A DNA stretch of 7,235 bases, taken from assembly GCA_003153875.1 (NCBI GenBank), contig PMBY01000200.1, positions 1-7,235 on the forward strand, in the 5' to 3' direction. Under the pieces are notes generated by a model. It saw nothing but the letters and a program-made list of their open reading frames with translations, searched no databases and was not told where the DNA came from. Both the position numbers and the translations under genes were made by a program. Source of the DNA: Myxococcales bacterium. Lineage in GTDB: Bacteria; Myxococcota; Polyangia; Fen-1088. This document shows, one piece after another, positions 1-7,235 of this stretch (positions are counted from its first letter, which is position 1; each line of letters begins with the position of its first letter).

Positions 1-6
1 CAGATG

Positions 7-119
7 CTCCCGCGATGGTACGCCGCCGGCGAGGGCGCGCGCGAAGCGCGCGGGGTGGGCGGGGTGGGCTGTCCGTCACGAAGTCCCATTGGGGGCACAG
101 CCGGCGGGCTCCCCACGCG
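7..119. repeat. GC-rich palindromic repeat, copy 1 (split core)
   Basis: Two blocks here match a second copy inside ligA. Positions 7-30 match 2710-2733 with one mismatch (A20 against G2723), and 99-119 match 2736-2756 exactly. In the ligA copy the blocks are 2 bases apart; here 68 bases (31-98) separate them. The block ends 23-30 (CCGCCGGC) and 100-107 (GCCGGCGG) are complementary and could close a long stem. The intervening part carries its own hairpin, seven pairs around a GAA loop (36-42 with 46-52), followed by a G-rich run. The copy ends 2 bases from the DUF1877 stop codon, so it forms that gene's 3' flank. There is no T-tract, so an ordinary intrinsic terminator is not supported. The left end may lie outside the window. 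No gene is visible in 1-121. Confidence 0.75.
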
Positions 120-121
120 GG

Positions 122-727
122 CTAAGTAAGGAACACCAGGATTCCGAGCTGCGCCTCGGCGGTCTGGCGCAGGAAGGCCCGCAGTTTATCCAGGTTGTCC
201 ATGAGGTATCTGAGCGAGTCTTCTTCCAGCACGGACCTGGTCCAAATGTCGGGGTAGATTTCCTTTGCGGTCATGTCTCTGGCGTTGAACCGCTTGCGCA
301 GCTCATAGGGGCTCAGGGCCGAGAGGCTTTCATAGATGGCTCGGGTCTGGTCTGCGCGGAAGGCGCGCACCGGACCATGGTCGGGGTCGATCTTGCCGAC
401 CTGACGCCCGCCATTGACGAGGAAATCGAGGGGCGGATCCCCCTCCCAGGCGCTGCCGGTGAGGAGGTAGTGGATTCCATGCCACGACTTTTCGAGATCG
501 CAGCGCGTGCCCTCGTTGGCTTCCAGCTTCAGCATCGGCACCGGCTTGGCTTTCCGGGTGCCGGCCGTCTTTTTGCCCCGTACGGGAGACTTCCCGGGTT
601 GCGGCCGCGCGACCTGAGCCTCTGCTGGAATCTCGGGCACGATGAGACGCCAGGCCAGGGAAGGCGACTTGACAACGCGGGCGACGTTGGTGTCCGTGAG
701 GCTAAGCAGACCGATGCGCATCCCCAT
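122..727 (-). CDS. DUF1877 (YfbM-like) family protein
   Basis: A 201-residue cytosolic protein recognised as DUF1877, the family of E. coli YfbM, whose biochemical role is unknown. The family signature is clear: LEKSWHGIHYLLTG at residues 78-91, a PLDFLVNGG segment at 99-107, the GPVRAF stretch near 118-123, then DMTAKEIYP-IW at 151-162 and a helical C-terminus. No signal peptide or membrane segment is seen. Residues 31-68 form a Pro/Lys/Arg-rich linker (PGKSPVRGKKTAGTRKAKP) between the short N-terminal strand region and the signature; it looks like a disordered insert. The ATG at 727 is the earliest possible start because an in-frame TGA lies two codons upstream. A weak AGGT at 736-739 sits 8 bases before it; the ATG two codons in is an alternative. 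The gene may be read with the ligA operon or from its own weak promoter. Confidence 0.85.
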   Translation of the reverse strand: MGMRIGLLSLTDTNVARVVKSPSLAWRLIVPEIPAEAQVARPQPGKSPVRGKKTAGTRKAKPVPMLKLEANEGTRCDLEKSWHGIHYLLTGSAWEGDPPLDFLVNGGRQVGKIDPDHGPVRAFRADQTRAIYESLSALSPYELRKRFNARDMTAKEIYPDIWTRSVLEEDSLRYLMDNLDKLRAFLRQTAEAQLGILVFLT

Positions 728-887
728 GAATCAAGACCTATCCATCTGCCAACCAGGCAGAATCATCTTCGGGCAACTCGCGAGAGAAACACGAAGCCCA
801 CGCAGCCATGGTCAGAAGAACTCCAGGCGCGAACCACGAGGTGAGAATGGCACGTCACGACGGTCTCGGCAACTGGCGCGCTGATAT
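728..887. other. Spacer between ligA and the DUF1877 gene
   Basis: This 160-base stretch holds no convincing gene. A short hairpin with six pairs (TCTGCC 745-750, GGCAGA 756-761) lies just upstream of the DUF1877 start; it has no T-tract and could at most be a weak operator or leader structure. A 42-codon minus-strand frame starts at 891 in an ATGA overlap with the ligA stop and ends at 763; its product resembles nothing I know. No clear terminator follows ligA, so read-through into the DUF1877 gene is possible. Confidence 0.5.
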
Positions 888-3128
<2,241 letters not shown>

Positions 3129-3629
3129 CTACGCCTGGCCCTCGTTGAGCACCGACTCCAGTTCCTTCTCGACCGTGGCCCGATCGACGGAACGGGCTGC
3201 CGACAGCTCCTGCGACACCAGGCCGCGCGCGGTGTCGAGCATGCGGCGCTCGCCAAAGGAGAGCGCCTTGGTCTTCTTCAGACGGTGGAGGTCGCGAAAG
3301 ACTTCGGCGACCTCGAACAGTGAGCCCGACTTGATCTTGTCCATGTAGGCGCGATAGCGCCGATTCCAAGGATGGCGGTCGAAGCTGACGGCCTTTTCAC
3401 GCAGGATTTGCAGGACCTCGTCCACCTCCTGGGCACCCGCAACCGGCCGGATGCCGACCTGCTCGGCCTTGTCGACGTGAACCAGGATTTTGAGATCGGA
3501 ACTGGCCAAGCGTAGGACGTAGAAGTTCTGGACCTTGCCGCCGATCTCTCGCTTCTCCACGCTCACGACTTGGGCAATGCCGCGCGAAGGATAGATGGCT
3601 TGTTGGCCGATTCTAAGCGTGAGTGCCAC
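3129..3629 (-). CDS. cdnL: CdnL/CarD-family RNA polymerase-binding regulator
   Basis: A 166-residue regulator of the CarD_CdnL_TRCF family. These proteins bind the RNA polymerase beta subunit through an N-terminal Tudor-like domain and stabilise the open promoter complex through a helical C-terminal domain. Here the N-terminal domain spans about 5-65 (IGQQAIYPSRGIAQV, FYVLRL, VGIRPV), and the helical part about 66-145. WNRRYR at 88-93 carries the conserved tryptophan that contacts the upstream edge of the transcription bubble; LSFGERRMLDTAR (123-135) is also typical. Length fits CdnL; the AT-hook tail of true Myxococcus CarD is absent. The GTG start at 3629 is set by a perfect AAGGAGG six bases upstream. 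The gene lies 15 bases ahead of ligA and probably drives co-expression of it. The exact subgroup (CdnL or another CarD-like branch) is less certain than the family. Confidence 0.92.
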   Translation of the reverse strand: MALTLRIGQQAIYPSRGIAQVVSVEKREIGGKVQNFYVLRLASSDLKILVHVDKAEQVGIRPVAGAQEVDEVLQILREKAVSFDRHPWNRRYRAYMDKIKSGSLFEVAEVFRDLHRLKKTKALSFGERRMLDTARGLVSQELSAARSVDRATVEKELESVLNEGQA

Positions 3630-3635
3630 GGAAAC

Positions 3636-3642
3636 CCTCCTT
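3636..3642 (-). promoter_or_regulatory. Strong ribosome binding site of cdnL
   Basis: The minus strand reads AAGGAGG, six bases before the GTG at 3627-3629. It fixes the start of cdnL at a non-ATG codon and predicts efficient translation. Confidence 0.85.
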
Positions 3643-3709
3643 GGAAAAAACAGGGTGGGCGTGTCGACGGCCGACGCGTAGTGTTACTGCAATGCGATGT
3701 TGCGGGGTC

Positions 3710-3738
3710 AGTATAGGAGGTCTCAAGCAAGCGTACAA
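3710..3738 (-). promoter_or_regulatory. Sigma70-type promoter of the cdnL-ligA operon
   Basis: On the minus strand TTGTAC (3733-3738) and TATACT (3710-3715) are separated by exactly 17 bases, a near-consensus housekeeping promoter. Transcription would start near 3703, giving a leader of about 70 bases before the cdnL GTG. No terminator or other promoter is visible between cdnL and ligA, so both should be read from here. Confidence 0.7.
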
Positions 3739-3776
3739 CGCGAGTTCGCTGCACGCTCGGCGAGTGCCTATTCGAG

Positions 3777-3806
3777 TTGAAGCGGCTGGCACCTCGGCCC
3801 TACAAT
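3777..3806 (+). promoter_or_regulatory. Candidate sigma70-type promoter of the pilin gene
   Basis: TTGAAG (3777-3782) and TACAAT (3801-3806) are 18 bases apart on the plus strand. The -10 box covers the first bases of the ATG at 3805, so if this promoter is used the transcript starts near 3812-3814 and that ATG is not in the message. The GTG at 3814 would then be a leaderless start. I looked for a sigma54 -24/-12 pair, common upstream of pilA, and found only TGGCAC without a proper partner. Confidence 0.4.
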
Positions 3807-4422
3807 GGAGGGTGTGACGAAGCGCCAGCGCCGTAGCCGTGCACGGGGGTCGACATTGGTCGAGTTGATGATCGTGGTCGTCATCCTCGGCATCCTGGCC
3901 GCCATCGCCACGGTTGGGTACAAGCGCTACGTGGCGCGGGCGCGGTTGTCGGAGGCAAACGCCATGCTGGCTGAGCTGTCAGCCAAGGAGCAACTCTATT
4001 TCATGGACGTGGGCGCGTACGTGCCCGCGCGAGCAGACAACAACCTCACCCAGCCCAGTCCCGACGAAGGCGCATCGGCGTTCATACCCGTTAGCCCCAC
4101 CGCTGCGGATTTCGAATCGGCCCGCACACCGCACGCCGTTTCCACCCCATCATTTCCCGTTGCCTGGAGGCTGATCGGCCTGCGCCCCCGCTGGAATCAG
4201 CTCTACTGCACCTACCTGGTCAATGCCGGTGGCGCTGGCCAGGCGCCCTCTGGCCCCATCGGGTCGCAGTTGTGGGCCACGACGCCGCTAGTCCCTTGGT
4301 TCTATGCCGTGGCAGCCTGCAACCTCAGCACCACAGATGGCGGCGTATTCCCGGACAACGTGACACTCTTGGTGCTCACCTACGACTCGCCTGCGCTCCG
4401 CACGATTAACGACGGTCGCTAG
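3805..4422 (+). CDS. Type IV pilin-like protein (prepilin)
   Basis: A secreted pilus subunit or pseudopilin. After a short, strongly basic leader (KRQRRSRARG) comes the prepilin peptidase site G15|S16, followed by TLVELMIVVVILGILAAIA: Glu at mature position +5 and a long hydrophobic N-terminal helix (about 17-45). Residue +1 is Ser, where Phe or Met is usual. The C-terminal domain (50-205) carries two cysteines, C135 (LYCTYL) and C172 (AACNL), which could form the pilin disulfide loop, and the WRLIGLRPRW and PWFYAVAACN segments. Start: the first ATG is at 3805 but has no Shine-Dalgarno and overlaps a possible -10 box; GTG at 3814 is an alternative, giving 202 residues. The gene stands alone, divergent from cdnL, and its 3' end overlaps the convergent GT-C gene by 17 bases. 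It could be a major pilin or a minor one; no pil assembly genes are in view. Confidence 0.88.
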   Translation: MEGVTKRQRRSRARGSTLVELMIVVVILGILAAIATVGYKRYVARARLSEANAMLAELSAKEQLYFMDVGAYVPARADNNLTQPSPDEGASAFIPVSPTAADFESARTPHAVSTPSFPVAWRLIGLRPRWNQLYCTYLVNAGGAGQAPSGPIGSQLWATTPLVPWFYAVAACNLSTTDGGVFPDNVTLLVLTYDSPALRTINDGR

Positions 4423-6226
4423 GGGGCGTCCCCATAGCAGGGACATCCCTGGTTGTGTCTTCTGCGGCTGATCGTTGCACTTGGAAAACCGTAAGGACTT
4501 CGTCGTCTACGATGGGCTTCCCTAGCGCGGCGACCAGGCGCTCACGAATCTGCGCCACAAATCTCTTCGGGTTTGCGCTATGGTGGCTCACCACCTCGAG
4601 AAACAAGAATTCTCGCGCCAGGTTCCAGTGGAGCAGCAAGTACTGGGCTTGGCTCGCTCTGAGGGCGCGCGGGTCAGAGATGTCCACAACCGTGTTGAAA
4701 CGAATTCCCCGGTGGGGCGCCCCCTGTCCCAGCACATGATCGATAGTCATATGACTGAGAAGGTAGCCGCGTGAGGGTTCGGAGCGTTCTGGGCTGTCAT
4801 CCAGCGCCAAGCCAAACCCGTCCTTCCAACTTGCGCCACTTTCGTAATAGCCCGCAAGCACGGGTCGGTGGTGGACCAGTTGCGCGAAGTAGAGGCGGTT
4901 GTAGTCCTCTCCGATCACGAAAGGATACTCGATAAGAGGGGCCTTTCCCCCTTCGCGGGCCACCCGTGCATAGAATGGGTGCAATTGGGAGCGAAGGAGG
5001 GGTTGCAGCGAGTCCTCGACGGGATCGGGCCTGCTTCTCGCGGTGCTAAACTGTGAGTAGTCATATTGGAATACTGGATGTTTTGTGAAACTTGTCGTTC
5101 CGACCTGAACGAATGGCAAAGGGCCTGAGAAATAGAAAGCGCCGGCCAGACCGAAAAGGATTGTCACCCAAACGAACTCTCGCAGGTATTGTGTCTTTAT
5201 CAGGTCAGCCAGGGTTTGACCCGCAACCCCGATGGCGAAGGCCGGCAAGAGAAAGATGGGCAAACTGTAGCGGGCAAAGATGGCACCCACTTCGCTTTGG
5301 ATGGGATGGATGAGAAGCACAGCGGCGACCGAGGCGGCAGCCGCCGAGCCGAGAACCATCAGTTCCCGTGGCGCCTGCTTTGCCGCCAGCAGTAGCCCAA
5401 TTGCAGTTAGGCCCACGAAGACCACCTGGGTTTCAGCAGAAGCGCTTCCGCACACGAGCTGCAGGAGCGCACCAGCGGTTCGCACCGAGAAAGGCAGATA
5501 CGCCGGTCCCGCGGATGACACGGACTGAAGCATCGCCGGCAGGGACAGCGCGCCGGCTATGGCAAACATCGCCAGCCCAGCCAAGACAACCCGCTTTGGA
5601 CTCGGTCCCAATCTGCGCTGGCGCCATTGTAGCAAGCAGGCCGTTGCCCAGGCCGCCAACAGCGGAGGGAAAGCCGTGACGTGAACCCAAATCGCCAAGG
5701 CGCCCAGTACGACCGCGCTGATTGCATGGCTCCGGCGGGCGCTATTGGTCCAACGGCTGAGATGGGCGAGCGCGAGGAACTCGAGCAGAAGCAGCGGGGC
5801 ATAAGGACGAGCAAATCGGCTGTGAAAAATCAGAAAAGGCGCCAGCGCGACAATCAAACCGGATAGAACGGCTGCCCTGGCCCCGAAGTGTTGCCCTACC
5901 CAGCGAGGGTAGTACCACAACAGAAGAATGCCGGCTATCAGCGAGGGGAAAACTATCGACCATTCAGACAAGCCGAAGGTATCCAGCATGAGCCGAAGAT
6001 AAAGATTGTGCGGCACACTGTTGGCACCCAACCGGGAGTAGTGCGTGAAGAGGTAGGCAAGGCCGTGGTCGAGAACGTAGCGGATGGCGTGCCACTCGTC
6101 GTCAAACGGAATCTGGCTTCCGAGGTTCCACAGACGCAGGGCGGCGCCGAGCGCAAGTACGGCCAGCAGCAAGAAGCCCTGAGCCCTCGCAGGGGGGCTT
6201 GGGATGCTCGAATCCTGCTCTCCCAC
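4406..6226 (-). CDS. GT-C (ArnT/PMT-like, GT39-type) membrane glycosyltransferase
   Basis: A polytopic membrane protein of about 606 residues that probably transfers a sugar from a polyprenyl phosphate carrier to an acceptor on the outer face of the inner membrane. After a short cytosolic tail come hydrophobic helices, starting with FLLLAVLALGAALRLW. The first outer loop carries the acidic DDEW motif (47-50, counted from the longer start) typical of GT-C catalysis. SRFARPYAPLLLLEFLALAHL (141-161) matches the conserved loop and helix of the family. Roughly ten membrane segments fill the first 375 residues; the last 230 are soluble and unlike anything I can name. Start: GTG at 6226, one base after the GT2 stop, has GAGGA (6232-6236) five bases upstream. 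GTG at 6241 would add five residues and overlap GT2 by 14 bases, with a weaker site. The acceptor is unknown: lipid A, another glycan or a protein are all possible. Confidence 0.82.
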   Translation of the reverse strand: MGEQDSSIPSPPARAQGFLLLAVLALGAALRLWNLGSQIPFDDEWHAIRYVLDHGLAYLFTHYSRLGANSVPHNLYLRLMLDTFGLSEWSIVFPSLIAGILLLWYYPRWVGQHFGARAAVLSGLIVALAPFLIFHSRFARPYAPLLLLEFLALAHLSRWTNSARRSHAISAVVLGALAIWVHVTAFPPLLAAWATACLLQWRQRRLGPSPKRVVLAGLAMFAIAGALSLPAMLQSVSSAGPAYLPFSVRTAGALLQLVCGSASAETQVVFVGLTAIGLLLAAKQAPRELMVLGSAAAASVAAVLLIHPIQSEVGAIFARYSLPIFLLPAFAIGVAGQTLADLIKTQYLREFVWVTILFGLAGAFYFSGPLPFVQVGTTSFTKHPVFQYDYSQFSTARSRPDPVEDSLQPLLRSQLHPFYARVAREGGKAPLIEYPFVIGEDYNRLYFAQLVHHRPVLAGYYESGASWKDGFGLALDDSPERSEPSRGYLLSHMTIDHVLGQGAPHRGIRFNTVVDISDPRALRASQAQYLLLHWNLAREFLFLEVVSHHSANPKRFVAQIRERLVAALGKPIVDDEVLTVFQVQRSAAEDTTRDVPAMGTPPSDRR

Positions 6227-6227
6227 C

Positions 6228-6980
6228 TTAGTCCTCGGCACGCTTTCTCAGTCCGGGAAAGCGACTGGGGGTCAGCCATGAGCGTACCCGGTAGCCCAGA
6301 ATCATCCAAATCATGCACAGGCCCAACCGCAGGGCGACCCACTTGTTTCCGGTGACCGAGGATGTTCCGACCCGCCTGGTGTAGTTCACTGGGATCTGAA
6401 TCATCTTCATCTTCATCAAGATCGACAGCACCATCATCTGCGGGCCGAAAAAACTTCCGTCGATGGTGAAGTGCGGCTGCATGTCCAGCAGCGCCTCACG
6501 GCGCAGACACCGCATGGTGCAGCCAACGTCGGTCAGGGAGGTCGTGTTGAACAGGAACTCCATCAGCTTGGCCACCCAGTAGTTGCCCCACTTGAGGAAC
6601 AGGCCCATGTTGGCACCCTTCCAGATCAGCTCCTTCACCGTGCGGGTACCGTAGACCACTTCGAAGTCGTCGGAGTAGGCCAGCAGCTTCAGGGCGTCGT
6701 GGCCGCGAAAGGTGCCGTCCGGCTCGGAAACCAGGACTAGGTCGCCCGAAGCTTCGTGAAGTCCGCGTCGCATGGCCGCCCCATAGCCCTGCACCGGCTC
6801 GTGGATTTCCCGCGCCGGCGTATGCGCGACCTCCTGGCTGGTGCCGGTGGCCGCGTTGTTATTTATGACCAGAATCTCGTCGATGACACCTGTCGCAACG
6901 AATTCCTCGATGGAACGACGGATCGAATCCCGCTCGTTGTAGGTCGGCAGGATCAGGGAGACTTTTTGTCCCTTCCAGAT
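6228..6980 (-). CDS. GT2 glycosyltransferase (polyprenyl-phosphate sugar synthase-like), apparent AUC start
   Basis: A GT-A fold enzyme related to DPM1-type synthases, expected to move a sugar from a nucleotide donor to polyprenyl phosphate at the inner membrane. Counting from the AUC at 6980 (250 residues): VSLILPTYNERDSI (7-20) opens the nucleotide-binding fold, DEILVINNNA (34-43), QGYGAAMRRGL (64-74), EPDGTF (86-91) supplies the metal-binding acid, and GANMG, TTSLTDVGCTMR (146-157) and SSVTGNKW (207-214) are strongly conserved family segments. No ATG, GTG or TTG lies between the upstream in-frame TAG (6984-6986) and the conserved core. The first usual start, GTG at 6794, would remove 62 residues including the whole PTYNE region. 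The AUC falls where family members typically have their Met (M-W-K-G). AAGGA lies 8 bases before it. It follows the methyltransferase stop by three bases and precedes the GT-C gene by one, so the three form an operon. Confidence 0.85.
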   Translation of the reverse strand: MWKGQKVSLILPTYNERDSIRRSIEEFVATGVIDEILVINNNAATGTSQEVAHTPAREIHEPVQGYGAAMRRGLHEASGDLVLVSEPDGTFRGHDALKLLAYSDDFEVVYGTRTVKELIWKGANMGLFLKWGNYWVAKLMEFLFNTTSLTDVGCTMRCLRREALLDMQPHFTIDGSFFGPQMMVLSILMKMKMIQIPVNYTRRVGTSSVTGNKWVALRLGLCMIWMILGYRVRSWLTPSRFPGLRKRAED

Positions 6981-6983
6981 GGT

Positions 6984-7235
6984 CTAGATCCTTTCTGCCA
7001 CCGCGTACATCTGTGCGGCTAGCGGTCGAAAGGGAGAACGAAGGTACCAGCGTACCAGAAGCGGAATTCTAGGCAGACGGCTTTTCATTGAGAAAGGCAA
7101 CAGGCCAGGGATCAGGCGCACCATGCGAAACCCGTTTTGCGTGAGCAGGCCAGGCAGGTTCTGGTGGTGGAACGCGGTTCTATGGGTTGGATCCTCCCAG
7201 TAATGGACGGGGCACAGCAAGAAGTTAGGCTGGAT
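6984..7235 (-). CDS. SAM-dependent methyltransferase, C-terminal part (cut by window edge)
   Basis: Only the last 83 residues are in the window; the reading frame stays open to the right edge with no start required inside it. The visible part, PNFLLCPVHYWEDPTHRTAF, then a helix ending LLTQNGFRMVRLIPG and a C-terminal AQMYAVAERI, has the form of class I (Methyltransf_11/23-type) methyltransferases found in surface-polysaccharide clusters: the W-x-DPTH segment followed by the L-x-x-x-GF unit near the C-terminus. The SAM-binding glycine motif lies outside the window, so activity and substrate cannot be judged. It ends in TAG, three bases before the AUC of the GT2 gene and in the same frame. An internal ATG near 7100 is not a credible start. 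Confidence 0.65.
   Translation of the reverse strand: MQPNFLLCPVHYWEDPTHRTAFHHQNLPGLLTQNGFRMVRLIPGLLPFSMKSRLPRIPLLVRWYLRSPFRPLAAQMYAVAERI
6989..6993 (-). promoter_or_regulatory. Ribosome binding site supporting the AUC start of GT2
   Basis: The minus strand reads AGAAAGGA at 6989-6996, within the last codons of the methyltransferase gene. AAGGA is 8 bases before the AUC at 6978-6980. A ribosome ending at the TAG 6984-6986 would stop almost on top of this site, which favours re-initiation. Confidence 0.5.

Noticed and set aside
36..52. GCGC hairpin with GAA loop as an intrinsic terminator of the DUF1877 gene.
   Set aside because: No T-tract follows on the minus strand; the hairpin is better explained as part of the repeat.
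1..121. CRISPR or tandem repeat array.
   Set aside because: Only two dispersed, differently arranged copies exist in the window, about 2.6 kb apart; there are no regular spacers and no cas genes.
89..844. 251-residue plus-strand open frame opposite the DUF1877 gene.
   Set aside because: The minus strand carries the clear DUF1877 signature; the plus-strand product is a compositional shadow.
3786..3803. TGGCAC as the -24 element of a sigma54 promoter for the pilin gene.
   Set aside because: The base pair expected at -12 (GC) is CT here, and the TTGCA-like partner is missing.
4438..4451. CAGGGA-CA-TCCCTG inverted repeat 16 bases after the pilin stop, as a terminator.
   Set aside because: The stem is short, the following TTGTGTCTTCT is only weakly T-rich, and the site lies inside the coding end of the GT-C gene.

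Overview
The window is high-GC bacterial chromosome with tightly packed genes. A CdnL/CarD-type RNA polymerase regulator, a type IV pilin and a paired GT2/GT-C glycosyltransferase set suggest a Gram-negative, Myxococcota/Deltaproteobacteria-like or Acidobacteria-like environmental lineage. That placement is inference: no rRNA or other firm taxonomic marker is present.

Layout from left to right. Positions 1-121 hold a GC-rich palindromic repeat that abuts the 3' end of a DUF1877 (YfbM-like) gene (122-727, minus). A 160-base spacer follows. Next is NAD-dependent DNA ligase ligA (888-3113, minus), then cdnL (3129-3629, minus). The cdnL-ligA pair has a 15-base gap and a good sigma70-type promoter at 3710-3738, so it is a likely operon. 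From the other side of the same spacer a type IV pilin-like gene runs on the plus strand (3805-4422). It converges on, and overlaps by 17 bases, the 3' end of a minus-strand operon that enters from the right edge: SAM-dependent methyltransferase (partial), GT2 glycosyltransferase and GT-C membrane glycosyltransferase.

How the genes may work together. CdnL stabilises RNA polymerase open complexes, and LigA seals nicks in replication and repair; joint transcription would tie ligase supply to CdnL control. The GT2 enzyme resembles synthases that load a sugar onto a polyprenyl phosphate, and the GT-C protein resembles transferases that use such lipid-linked sugars outside the membrane. Together with the methyltransferase they look like part of a surface-glycan or protein-glycosylation cluster. 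The pilin next door is a possible acceptor, but nothing in the sequence proves that.

The most notable signal is a repeat that occurs twice. One copy lies beside the DUF1877 stop codon. The other sits in frame inside ligA, where it adds about 45 residues just before the catalytic KIDG motif without breaking the enzyme. This resembles the protein-invading palindromic elements known from Rickettsia, but here in a different, GC-rich genome. A second notable point is the GT2 gene: its conserved N-terminus has no ATG, GTG or TTG start. It appears to begin at an AUC codon with a good ribosome binding site, three bases after the in-frame TAG stop of the upstream methyltransferase.
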